This document shows, in pieces, positions 47,126 to 61,355 of a stretch of 64,000 bases of DNA (position 1 is the first letter of the stretch; each line of letters starts with the position of its first letter). Made by a program: the position numbers and the translations under genes. The notes under the pieces were generated by a model. That model had not been told where the DNA came from and searched no databases. It saw nothing but the letters and a program-made list of their open reading frames with translations. The stretch spans positions 3,720,001 through 3,784,000 of the forward strand of contig JBAJFE010000005.1 in the NCBI GenBank assembly GCA_037903355.1, read 5' to 3'. This DNA comes from Trichuris trichiura (lineage: Eukaryota; Nematoda; Enoplea; Trichinellida; Trichuridae).

Positions 47126-48041
47126 CTAGGCAGAAGCGACTGCATTGCGACGACCGCGACAGGAGCAACGACAAAACTTCGTCGTAAAATTGTCAAATAC
47201 CGTGTTAAGCATAGGCGACAAACCAAGGTAAAGAAAGACGGTTACGCATGGATATATGCTTCTGAAAGAATTCGACAGCCGCTGCAGTCCCCTGGAGACT
47301 GGCGTTACAAGACGAATTACGTTGATTATATCTGGAAGGATAGCCAAAACAACGTTCGTTGTCACGCATACGAACAGAAATGTAACGCTGTAGGAAACGG
47401 TGCTGTTCAGGAAACGATGGCGATAGTTGGCCAGGCCAAGTAAGCATAAGGCAAAAAGGCATACGCAGTCGCCTACCAAGTAGAAGAGACCAATTCCAAA
47501 AGTGAACGAATAAGAGCACTGTTGAGACGTGCATGTTATGGAGACAATCTTGTCCGGCTGATAAGTAACGCTTGTCCACCACCAGGCGACATTGGCCATT
47601 GAAGCCACCGTAAAAAAAATCAACAATGCCGGAATGCCACTTTTGCATGAGAATGTATGCTTGTGAAAATTCGGATAGCGAAAAAGGGCCAACCGCTCGA
47701 TCGGCAACGCTATGGAGACGAAGGTGAAGTTCGTATTGCTGAACACACGGCTGGTAAGATGGGGTGCCAAAAACAGACAGCTACTCGGAGACACTACCGC
47801 GTCTTCAATGTCTGACCACGCCAGGTAAAAACGTCTGGCCACTTCGAATGCCGCGCTTGCCAACGAAATTGAAGCGTTACAAGCCGCAACTGTAAAACGA
47901 AACCTCAATTCGTCAATCCGCAATAAACAATAAACAAAACTTCGATTACAATAGCATACGGCGTTTTCCAACAGTCTTGAACAGCGTAAACAAAAAATTT
48001 CGAAAGCCACAAGCTTCCGATAATAAAAGGGTTGTTTTCAT
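47126..48041 (-). CDS. Serpentine (7TM) receptor, nematode chemoreceptor-like
   Basis: The main exon (47889-47126) encodes at least six hydrophobic segments: ACNASISLASAAFEV, FTFVSIALPIERLALF (TM3 ending in an IER in place of DRY), GIPALLIFFTVASMANVAWW, FTFGIGLFYLVGDCVCLFAL, VTFLFVCVTTNVVLAILP and YPCVTVFLYLGLSPMLNTVF (TM7, with SPMLN in the place of NPxxY). Two cysteines in the loop before TM5 (ITCTSQQC) could pair with one near TM3. A basic Cys-rich tail (KFCRCSCRGRRN) suggests palmitoylation. A possible first exon begins at ATG 48041 and joins through a GTATGC donor near 47962, but it lacks TM1, which is probably further upstream. The layout fits nematode serpentine receptors, and the subfamily is not assigned. 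Confidence 0.7.
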
Positions 48042-48969
48042 TATCTATTTAGAAATGGACCGTTTTTGCTTCGTTGCAAAAAACTTCTATTCGACTATAG
48101 CTTTCGTGGAACAACTTTTTGCCGTCGTCAGCGTCTATTCTGCTAGGCACGCTAATTCAAACATTTAAAATGCCTACTATAACTTTCGGTGAATTCAGGT
48201 TTAACAGAACTATGCGTGCACCTCGAATGCTCGGAAACGCGAGCAACAATAAATCGAAGGGAAATACGTTAATGAAAGAATAGCAAGCAGGCGCGCCGGT
48301 TTTAAAAAGTCAACTGCGTCAACAACAAGATATTCGATGCTTCTTAGCCGTTTGAAACGTCGCAAAAATAAGGCAGCGTAAACGTGACTGCCTTAAACGT
48401 TGGCGGGAATAAATTGCTTCACTTCATCAGCTGAGCCGAAAAAGAGCGGGAAAATTTACGCTGTATTACGTAAAGACAACCGCGAGTGATTTAGAATTTT
48501 TATAGCCTCGCAAGTCAGTAGAGCTCATTGGCCATTTTAGTCGACTGCCCAGAGAAGGCAGTCTAATTGAATGGAGTGAGCGTGTATTACAAGGAAGCGC
48601 ATACTTAGATCTACAGTTACTTCCTTTGGGTTTACCTGAGATGCCATAGGGACTTTTTGAAAGTTTACCTCAGATTTGAGAAACAATAAACGAGAAACAG
48701 TCATATCATCTTACGGGAAAAAAGTTGGAGTGCGCTCAAGATTTCATAGCTTAAACTGTACCATATGCAGAAATTGGGTTTTTCAAATTACTGCAAAAGA
48801 TATGCTGAAGGCACGCGCAGTCTGCAGGCACCGTTTGGCAGGATTCAGTGCCCTTTCAGGATTTTCGATCAACAAGAATAAGCTTCATTAAGTATGCTCG
48901 ATGGACGGAAATTAAGCGTTTTCCAGGGTCCCCTCTTTTATTGAAATAATTAGCGAGCTGCAAGGCAAA

Positions 48970-51760
48970 AGCTATGAAAACTTACATGTTGAAATAGCAG
49001 TATGGCCTTTGAAGGGTCGGTAGCAAACGCTGATCACCACGCAAAAGATCATTGCAGCTAAGCAGACAATGTCAATGATAAAGGTTAATACAAGGCGGCC
49101 TAACGTTAAAGAATGCATAGCACGCATAGAGGTGAGTTTGAGCGCGCGACGTTCCAACTGAATGCTGCAAGACAAGAGAAACACAGTACGTCGATATCTA
49201 TGAAAGCACACACTTATTAAGGAAAGATGTGCTACTAATTTGACTCGACTACGGACCTGCACGCATCTATTACGGCCCGCAAGGGAATATTCATCACAAC
49301 ATGACAAATATCCTGCTTGAATGACGATAAACTTTCCATCTTTGTTCACTATTCGGCAATCGACAGTTAGTATTGGAATATCTTCCGACTACAAATTGCC
49401 AAGCCACGCAACGGTAATCAATAGAAGCTAATGCCCTTGAGCATTAGTTTCAAAAATTATTATAGTAACAAGACGTAAGCTTTCCCGATCGATTACCTCT
49501 TTCTACGATCGCTCGCCTCGGCAAGACAACATAATCTTACCTGTCCGAATATGAGAAAACCATAAACATGCTGGTTAATTCAAAATCAGGTGATTACCAT
49601 ATTGGCAAACGTTAGCTACCAACAACTTACTAATTAACCTTCCATTCTGCTTCACCGTACATTAAGATCAACACGGAGAAATTAATGTTGCCGCTAATAA
49701 TGGATCAAAAAGAGAAATACGTAAAGCGTGACCGAAACTCATAGGAGTGAAGCATTTTCGGCTACAATACGACCTCCGGAAATGATTTTGAAATTAGGCT
49801 TATATCGCTCAAATATTACTACGTTTCTTTGGTCGGCAAAACCTGAGAGCTCTACGGGGAATTCACATTCGCTTGACAACGCTGACAACAAGGAACAAAG
49901 ACAGTGTGATTGCATCCTACTTGCCCAGCGGGACTGGCAAGAAAAAGGTAGCAAACCTAATCTCCTTCTCCAAGCTGCACACGCAGAGCAACAGTAACTG
50001 GATAACAATGTAACGTGAGGCCGTTCGACGATTTCGTCTTAAGGGAGTTTCACGTATTGAACAACAACAGGCCTACCAAGTAATACAAGAAAACAGAGCA
50101 AGTTATCAACTCTTTCTGTCCGACGCTGGCGTAGACTATATATAAAAGAAATTTTAAGCCCACCGTCTGCTTTGCATAAATATGCGCCATTCTTTGGCAA
50201 CAAGGCACCTGCACGGTAAGCATGAGATAAGGATCGATTACGCAAAGTAAAGCCGACCATTTAGCCACCAAGTATGGCAAGGAAGCGGTCACCTAATATG
50301 ACAATCACCTCAATGAGAGCTTAATAAGACGCATCAACGTTGCAGGTAATACTATCAATTAAAGTCTTTGTTGCTCCACTAGCTAATTTCGCTGACAAAT
50401 GAGGATTGCAATGGCAAAAGCTCATCATTTCGGCAAACATCAATCAGTCGGAAAACATCAATACAGCCGCTGAAAAAGTAGTCAAGAATACAACAAAAGA
50501 CAGAGAAATGCTCTGCGATTTCAAATTGCAACCTTTACGCGGTAGGAAAACAGAAATGAACGACAACTGCGGCTACGATAAAGGGCCAAGCAGTAATTCA
50601 AACATTCAAAGCACCTACTGTAGATTTCAGCGAAATCAAGTACCTTCTAAGTTTACCCTTTGGAGTAGAGCCGCGATCTTAAAAAAAAACAAACGCGCAA
50701 AAAAGCGGCAATTTTCTACAGCTCTGGCGTCAAAGATAGAGAGATGTGCCGGGTGAGTAAATGGGACAAAGCAAATGAAAAGTGAGCACTTACGGTTGAA
50801 TTGGATTGCTTTAATTTCAAACGAGAAAACTGAAGCGCTCATTACAAAGTGTTCTACCCTCAAAACCGTATAAATTAATAATACTGCACAGTTTGAACAA
50901 AACATCGTAGTCATATTTACGAGCAGCGTCATTGTGGTAAACGGTAGCTTGAGTACATTACTACTAAAGGCACCATCTATATAAGTACTCTAATTTAAGA
51001 TTGTTTTGAAAATTTTTGCCAGTCAAAGAGTAGCCCATTCTCGATAGCTGTTTCAGAAGGTATCAGTTCAGTTAGTTCAGAAGGTTCAAAAGACATGTAT
51101 GGATAATAAAGTGACTCCTTTGGGACTAGACTTTGTTCACTTAAGAACTACCGTACTATGTTGCAGAATTGTTCAACTGAGCGGAGCGGGAAAACCAGAG
51201 GGACCACAGCCACTTGCTGATATCCACCCAAACTTGCCGTTATTAATTACAAAATTAAATCAGTTGCTATTGTATTACTTCAAAAATAAAAATGTTTTTC
51301 CATTTAGCAGTCCTCTAAGTGCTTTCACTTCACTGAAGGTGTCTAATCTGTCAGGAAATAAAGGCATTTTAAGTATAGTGATACGAAGGTTCATTTGTAC
51401 AGTAAACCAGGAAACTTTACGAATCGAAATTTGAACCCCCTGCTTGAAAGTCCCGGCACAATTCTTCGAAAATATTACCATTAAAACGTCTAACAATAGG
51501 AGACCTTTCTATAAATACATTCGTACGCAGCAATGTCGAAAAACATGACTTACCAGGGCTTCGGCGTACGCAGAGAAATTTTCAGGAGGAAGAGGTGATA
51601 GGCTGATATCAACAGCAAGAATGCAAGCTCCATAACGCCCTGCAAAATATGCAAAACTTCTATCTGTTACAGCCGTTCTATCTGAGAAGTCAAAGCGGGA
51701 AATCTTCCACCGGTATACAGAAGCGAAGGCAGAACAGCAGCAACAAGAAAAGCACCCTAT
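48970..51760 (-). other. Scattered hydrophobic exon-like segments, possible second receptor
   Basis: Several minus-strand pieces look like membrane segments beside splice signals. These are FLVAAVLPSLLYTG joined across a possible intron to VMELAFLLLISAYHLFLLK (about 51760-51593, then a GTAAGT donor), MTLLVNMTTMFCSNCAVLLI (50932, then GTAAGT at about 50795), PYLVAKWSALLCVIDPYLML (about 50280-50226), and LVLTFIIDIVCLAAMIFCVV (about 49100-49030). They may belong to one multi-pass protein, to an upstream part of the receptor at 47126, or to decayed receptor copies. I could not join them in frame, so no gene model is given. The remaining sequence to 52571 shows nothing recognisable. Confidence 0.3.
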
Positions 51761-52571
51761 AAAAAATTACCGTGAAAAAGTCAACTGATAAGCAACCTAC
51801 ATGCACAGCCTATGTCGCTAGTTTAAGGCCACTGGCTGCTACCGGAAGCTAACTTTTGGCAGACCCATTACAGTAAACCGTTGACCTTACTTGAATACCG
51901 CCTTTAAAAGAAAGAAAATTTCGCGGTACCTTTTAACCTTTTAAAAATGTACCTTTTCGATTATGACACCTGAATTCTAAATACGCGTTCAAATTTGTTT
52001 TTAGATCTTGTCTTTTAGCCACCTTGTCCTACTGTAGGCTTTGCTGTTTATCCCGTTTTGTCCTTATACGTAAACTTAAGTGAAAACATAAAAGCTTATT
52101 ATTTTAGCTTAAGCTTACATGAGCTTAGGCTTAATAACAAAATCAGTTTCATGCTTGCCCGAATAAAAGCTCTTCTTTTTTTAAACTGTTAGCCGGCGAA
52201 GAGACCAACATCCCAATATTTAACTGAGCATAGCAAACAGAAAGATTTCTAGCCGTTAAGAACGTAGAATCGTTAGTCGATCGTGTTTAGATAAACCATT
52301 AAAAATGCACTTTGTCCGAACTACTCGACGCAATGTATATTACGAATTGAGCTCTGAAGCAATTAAATACTCAGTTAACTCAACGAGGAAGCAATAAATT
52401 AAATGAGAGACTCAGGAAACTACATAAAATCGTTTGCAATACGCAGCGGACGGAAGTTTTTCTTTACAAGCATTTAAGCTCTAAACGAATAATAAAATGG
52501 AAAAGGAAAAAATATTTATTTTGAAGATATAGTGTCTTCGTACGGGACGAAATAATTTCATTTTTCGCCTT

Positions 52572-52612
52572 CTTCTTGTACGGATTTTCTATGTCCCGTT
52601 GAAAAAACTTTT
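52572..52612 (-). repeat. Inverted terminal repeat copy 1 of Penelope-like element
   Basis: Reverse complement of 54630-54670 with 40 of 41 bases identical. Similarity continues more weakly outwards, with a small insertion. Confidence 0.9.
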
Positions 52613-52625
52613 ATTAATAAACTGT

Positions 52626-52720
52626 CCGTAGCTTTCGGGTTCGAACTTGACCCGTCATCAGCGGTCTAAGGATTGACGTATGAATAAAGTGCACTAGTAA
52701 CGTGCAAGGTGTATAGCTGT
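52626..52720 (-). ncRNA. Hammerhead-ribozyme-like motif
   Basis: The minus strand has the core word CTGATGA (52661-52655), a stem II (GGGT / ACCC) and then GAAA (52636-52633). One extra C separates CTGATGA from the stem. AGCT follows GAAA and can pair with AGCT in CAGCTA near 52719, forming a candidate stem III with a UA cleavage site. A convincing stem I between these was not found by eye. Hammerhead motifs are known from the terminal repeats of Penelope-like elements, which raises the prior. Activity is unproven. Confidence 0.5.
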
Positions 52721-52771
52721 TTAAAGGCCCGTGTTTTAAAGTGGGCCTTGTAGTTCTTTTCTCTTTGTCTG

Positions 52772-54629
52772 TCAGCAGTTCGAGCGGGTTACAATATTCG
52801 TCCATATTTCATTTATTTCCGCTCCTTTATCTCGGTTGTAGGTTGTGTTGTTTCTAATATACAGAGCTTCCTTAATTTTTCGTAAGCGTGCATTCTTTTC
52901 ATAACATAAAACTTTTGCGCCAAGGCTTAGATTGCAATGTGATGCGTGTTCCACAACAGCCGAGGCTAGTATTGCCTTCTCCATGGTGATCCTTGGGTCT
53001 GATATTGGTCTTCCACGTTGTCTTGTGTGGTTGTTGCCGTTGCTGAGAATGTTTTTAGCGTTGTTATAAGTGGTTAACCCCTTTATGTGTTCATTGAATC
53101 TGTGTTCGAGGGTGTTGCCCGTTTCCCCAATGTACACTCCTGAACAGGGACATTCGATTGCGTAGACTAATCCTGTCCTTTTGTTTTCTGGGATTTTCGT
53201 TTTGTCCTTCCGGAGAATTGTCCTGAGGTTGAGGAAGTCTTTGAAAAAGACTCGGAACCCTAACCGTTTTCCTAACTGGACAATCTTTTCTCCTAGTCCT
53301 GCCACATAGGGGATAACTAAGCGTATATCAGGCAAATTACTTAGTTGCCGTGATTCCTGGTTGCGCAGCTTTTGCTTGAATACTTGGTCAATAAAAGATT
53401 TCGGGTAGTCATTTTTGTAGAATGTTTTTCTAATGTAGTTGAATTCCGATCGGAGAAATTCTGGATCACATAAATTGATTGCTCTGTTAATCATTCCCGA
53501 GAGGATTCCGCGCATTACTGAGCGTGGATGGTGCGATGAGAAATTAAGATATTGGTCAGTGTGTGTTGGTTTTCTGTAAACTCTGGTTTTTAGTCCTTGA
53601 TTAGTGCGAATAATCAGTGTGTCAAGGAAGGGGAGGGTTCGGTTTGATTCTTTCTCCATTGTAAAAACGATTTGATTGGGGCATACGCTGTTAAGAATTC
53701 TAGAAACTGTTCTTCCTTTCCATCTTTGATAATTACGAAGATGTCATCTACGTATCTTTTGAATAGTCGTGGGGCTATATCCACCGTTTTCAACATTTGC
53801 CTTTCAAAACTCTCCATGAATATTTCGGCCAGGATAGGAGATAGTGGGTTGCCCATAGGGACACCGTTAGATTGTTTGTAGAACTTATTATCAAACATGA
53901 AGTAATTGCTTTCTTGCATACAGAATGATACCAACTTGACAATGTGGAAAGGATTTAACTTGGTTCTGGTGAACAAATTTGTGTCTGTATTGAGGAGATT
54001 GTATAGTGTATCGAGAGTTTTCGAAATCGGAATGCTAGGGAATAAATCTTTTACATCGTAGCTAACTAAGATTTCGTCCGGTTCTAGATGGTATTCTCGT
54101 ATTTCGTTGACGAAGGTGTTACTATTTTTGACGAAGGACGGTTCTTTGCCAGTTAGTGGTTTGATCACCTTTTTCAAATATCGGCTGAGCTCACTTGTGG
54201 TGCTGTTAATCGTGGAAACTATTGGTCTTAGTGGGACCTCCGGTTTGTGCACTTTAGGCAGGCCGTAGAGCTGAGGGGGTCTGTAATTTGATGTGAACCT
54301 AAGATGTTTCGCTATCTTGATGATTTCTGGTTCCTTGGTTTCTGTGCCGTATGTGATGAGAAGGGAACGAAGATTCTTCCGTGAAAATTCTGTAGGGTCA
54401 TTTGGCAAAGGTGTATAACTGTCAGTGTTCAAGATAGTTATCATTTTTTCGTTGTAGGTGGTTCTGTCGAGCAGGACAATTCTATTGCCTTTACCTGCTT
54501 TAGTTATAATTCTATTAGGTTGCCTTTTAAGTCGATTTAAGCAGTTGACCTCATATCGGCTTAAGTTTGGGGTGGTGTTGAAGCGGTGATCTAAGATTAA
54601 CGTAGATAAATCCCGCTTGATCTGCGTGG
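52772..54629 (-). pseudogene. Penelope-like RT/GIY-YIG protein gene with a frameshift
   Basis: From about 54629 the frame reads LILDHRFNTTPNLSRYEV and TKAGKGNRIVLLDRTTYNEK. The RT core follows: PPQLYGLPKVHKPEVPLRPI, ILVSYDVKDLFPSIPI, SNGVPMGNPLSPILAEIFME, and the catalytic KRYVDDIFV (about 53750). Near 53700 one base appears lost or gained, and the protein continues in another frame from 53659 (MEKESNRTLPFLDTLI, RKPTHTDQYL). The C-terminal endonuclease has the CxC and GIY-YIG signature AIECPCSGVYIGETGNTLEH at about 53170-53110. Apart from the shift the domains look complete, so the copy is young or recently broken. A sequencing error is possible. Confidence 0.88.
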
Positions 54630-54670
54630 AAAAGTTTTTTCAACGGGACATAGAAAATCCGTACAAAAAG
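54630..54670 (+). repeat. Inverted terminal repeat copy 2 of Penelope-like element
   Basis: Pairs with 52572-52612 (see that entry). It lies upstream of the RT coding region. Confidence 0.9.
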
Positions 54671-55348
54671 AAGCCAAAAAATAGTTGTTTATATTTACGT
54701 TCCGCTTTACGAAGATTTTTCCGAAAAAAACGCTTAATTGCTACTTGTACTCAAATGAACCTGCGCATCATACATCGAGCACTCGATCGCATTTGGCGTT
54801 GTTCCGTGCTTTATTTCGATAGCCGGAAGCGCGGAAACATTTTTCAAGCTTTTTTTAAATACAGCAAGGCAAATACTTGTTTAAAATAGTTTTTTAGCGT
54901 TTAATTTGCGCATTTTAAAGCGAACACTTCTTTTTGGTACGCTCGGTCTTCTGAACCGATTTACAATGCTATTATTTGCTTGTTTCGTGCTTCTTTGCTG
55001 TGCACTGCTAGTCCGAGGTGGTTACTTAATTTGCATCGCGTGATTCAAGCCAACGACGCTGTTCTGAAAGTTCGAAAGTGGTGGCTTTTGAAAAAAAAAT
55101 AATAAATTTTATTTACCAACTACGTTAAGCGGTAAATGTTTTTTAATTCTTGCGCGCGTGGCTTCAAAAATTTCGTCTCGTTCTAAAACAGATTTCGTGG
55201 CGCACAGTACACAAGCGTATGTGCTTGAGCATCATTGATGGCTGTTTCCTGTTTTGTAGGGTTGCAATGCGATGAATAATCCATGCGCCCTGCATGGTAA
55301 ACATCTATACAGACATATTTGACCATTTTAATTGTCATTCTCTACTGA
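54671..55348. other. Spacer and promoter region of poly(A) polymerase
   Basis: AT-rich, with no further gene. A short basic 90-codon plus-strand frame (54617-54889) begins inside the element's inverted repeat and is not supported. Confidence 0.5.
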
Positions 55349-58654
<3,306 letters not shown>

Positions 58655-59845
58655 CGTGTTTGAGCTCTGGTTTGATGCCAGATTGTTGCAGCTAAAAAAT
58701 TTTTGTAGACAATGCGCAGTGCAGTTAACGTACTATGTTGCTTTTTTTAGGAACTTTCCGACGTCACCAGTCCTCACCTTACTGCGCCGCCTTCTGTGTG
58801 CAGTAAGAGCTTGAAAATGCACTTAAAATAGCGAGCGTTGCAGCGCATCTATATTTACCTGCGAGTCCAATACTGTCGCGGTCGATGCTCAAGCACAATG
58901 CATAACCGTAATGTACCGCATCGTATGTACTGCACTTGGTTGAAAGCACCTGCCGCCATCGTTAGACATGTAAGTTTTGAAAATTGCCACGTTTTTTCAG
59001 CGCCATCCAATACACGTCGCCTGTAAGCATGTTCACTAGCGGTCGTAGGTTATCCTTCGCTACCGACTCTTTCAGTTTGTTCCAAGATCGTAGAAGTAAT
59101 GTGTAAGGGACTCAGCGCGCGAGCATGCAACACGCGTACGTCCCTTTTTTGGACGGGATTCTTCGCTCTTCTATTTTCCTATTAAACTTGCAGCATAGCC
59201 GATGTTTTTTGGCGCTCCAGTTTGAAAACTTGAATTCTACAGTGCACTCATTATGAACGTACCTGCAAATAGCCTTTTTGAAATTTACCGTATACTCCAA
59301 CAGCGAACTAACCTTGCAAATGCGCAACGCATCTGAACACCTTTCTTTGAAATGAGCGCGCTCGCGCTGGATGAACTGTTAAAAATTAAACAGTCCGGCG
59401 TGCTTTCTCGTTTAAATTGTTTGAAATTTTGTTAAAAAAGCATATTTACGAAATGGCGCAAAAATGAGCATTCGCACTTCGGAAAAGTACCAAATACGGC
59501 ATTGCAAGCAGACGAATAGCGTAGCGTAAAGACGGCAAGCGTGCGTCCGGTTGAAACAAATGCTAAAGCTATTTTATTAAGGAAGTTTTTGCTTTTCTCG
59601 CCATGGAAAACCGCAAATTAAACCCAAACGTAATGTAGCAAGTTTCGGATTAACAAATATGCAATAATGGTTAACTGTAAGTTTCGAAAATCAACCGTTT
59701 GAGCAGGAAAAACCACTGCGCGGGAAAGTTGTACCTGCATAGTAAAGTGAATTACGGTTTTTGCGTGACGTCAGAATGCCACCTGCCGGTAGTACGGTAA
59801 TGATTAAAGTGCTCTCAAGATAAGTAATTTTTTGTCTACAAAAAC
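58655..59845. other. Intergenic between poly(A) polymerase and CHP1
   Basis: No gene is supported. Small frames on both strands lack leaders or splice pairs. Confidence 0.5.
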
Positions 59846-60122
59846 ATGAGCTCCCACGCGGAAAGTCGCTCCTATGCAGTTCGGGCATTGCCCAAAAATG
59901 CGCAAGCGTAAGTATCCCGCTTTTATGTTGACGCACTGATTGTCGCGTTAGTTTCTTTTTAGGAAGAGCAAACGACTTTCGTTAGCGGCTGCCATTTACT
60001 GGCGGGCAGAACCTCATTTTCAATTGCGAAGCTACTGTAGCGTAATTGGATACTGTTTTGATGACATTTATTTTCGTTGGTTTTTCAATTGGCCGATTTT
60101 TTGTGATCGCAGAGAAAGTGTA
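59846..60122 (+). other. Open spliced leader in frame with CHP1
   Basis: ATG at 59846 starts MSSHAESRSYAVRALPKNAQ. A 55-bp intron (59908-59962, GTAAGT..TTTTTAG) joins to KSKRLSLAAAIYWRAEPHF, and the frame stays open for 53 codons right up to the CHP1 ATG. It may be 5' UTR, a small separate gene using the GTAATT donor at about 60040, or a real N-terminal extension of CHP1 that would abolish myristoylation. Confidence 0.4.
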
Positions 60123-61355
60123 ATGGGCGCAAATACTTCTTTGCTGCTTCAAGATGAAGAAATAAGCGAAATTCAAAAAGAAACCGGCTGTACGTTTCCG
60201 GTAAGGCAATTTGGTAGCATTTTATTAGCCTCCAGCGGGTTTCAGTTTCGAAAAAGCAAATAGTCCGATTGTACAGTCGTTTTACTTCGTTGGACAAAAG
60301 CAGTACAGGCGCGCTTGGGTAACGCAAGTTCTCTAAGCGTTGTTTACCGTTTGACAAAAGGCTTGCAGAGTTGAAGACTTTTTGCGCATTCCAGAGCTCG
60401 CCATAAATCCTCTGCGCGATATGATTGTAAATGCATTCTTTTTCGAAAGGTATTCGCCGCTTTGGGCAGTCAGCTCGACTTTACTTTGTCCTTTCAGCGA
60501 GGACGGAGAGCGCGTGAACTTTCGTCACTTTGTACAAGTGCTCGCGAGGTTTCGACCCATTAAGAAAAACAAGCCGCACCCGTTAAATCGTCCCCGCGAC
60601 AAGTTGCGTTTCGCCTTTGGCATGTACGACCTTAACCGCGATGGATTCATTACCAAAAACGAGCTGCTCAGCATTTTAAACATGATGGTCGGTTCGCACA
60701 TCCACGCTGATCAGGTTTGAAACGCGGCGCCCCGTTGTTGCCCCCAAGTTTCACCGTTTGCTCTTTCCAGCTGGACCGAATTGCAACGCGCACAATCGCG
60801 GAATCCGATATGAACGGCGACGGTAAAATTTCCTTCGACGAATTTTGCCACGTAAGTCAACTTTATACGGCAACTCGTAAAGTTTGACGCTTTGATTTAA
60901 AATTTCGACAAGAAAAGGCTTTATTTGACTTTTTAATAGATGTTTATGTGTTTTTTACTAGTTGAATCGTCGATAAAATTGTACCAATATTCAGTTGTTA
61001 CCATATTGATGCTCAGGTAATGTTTGCAACTTTTCTTCCCGTCCCGCCAATTTTTGGCTTGCGCTTAGTTAGTTTTCCATAATTTGCTTCGTGCATCTAG
61101 AAGGTTAGCTACATTTGTAAAATCGCTAAGCATATCACCCGCGGCAAGTCCTTTTGTCATACTTCCACGTGTAAATATTCCTTCTTCGATTCTCAGGTAC
61201 ATACCTACTACAGTAATTTGAAATTTGAATTTGTTTACGATGCTCGGCGCCTGTGTTGTCGTTATGCTTGCATTTTTTCGGCCAACATGTTGCATTTGCA
61301 GGCGATGGAAAAGACGAACATTGAACAGAAAATGTCGATTCGATTTTTGCATTGA
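60123..61355 (+). CDS. CHP1: Calcineurin B homologous protein 1 (CHP1, EF-hand)
   Basis: CHP1 is a myristoylated calcium-binding protein that binds and stabilises Na+/H+ exchangers and acts in membrane traffic. The start MGANTSLLLQDEEISEIQKE carries the Gly2 myristoylation context. Spliced exons then give TGFSKKQIVRLYSRFTSLD, VEDFLRIPELAINPLRDMI, SEDGERVNFRHFVQVLARF and RDKLRFAFGMYDLNRDGF. EF-hand 3 (DLNRDGFITKNE, about 60630-60665) and EF-hand 4 (DMNGDGKISFDE, about 60810-60845) have canonical calcium loops, while the first two are degenerate as usual in CHP. A 450-bp intron precedes the last small exon (61301-61355) encoding AMEKTNIEQKMSIRFLH, the conserved CHP C-terminus. Five introns are phase-consistent throughout. 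Confidence 0.95.

Larger units (their letters stand above)
52572..54670 (-). mobile_element. Penelope-like retroelement (RT + GIY-YIG) with inverted end repeats
   Basis: The element encodes a Penelope-type reverse transcriptase followed by a GIY-YIG endonuclease. A 41-base sequence at 54630-54670 recurs as its reverse complement at 52572-52612 with one mismatch, so the element is bounded by inverted repeats. Penelope-like elements often carry terminal repeats in direct or inverted orientation. The coding frame is broken once. A hammerhead-like motif lies between the endonuclease end and the right-hand repeat in transcription order. Target duplications were not identified. Confidence 0.9.

Noticed and set aside
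51593..51720. Alternative frame YRWKISRFDFSDRTAVTD across the hydrophobic exons
   Set aside because: It reads through a likely 3' splice site, and the spliced hydrophobic frame is the better explanation.
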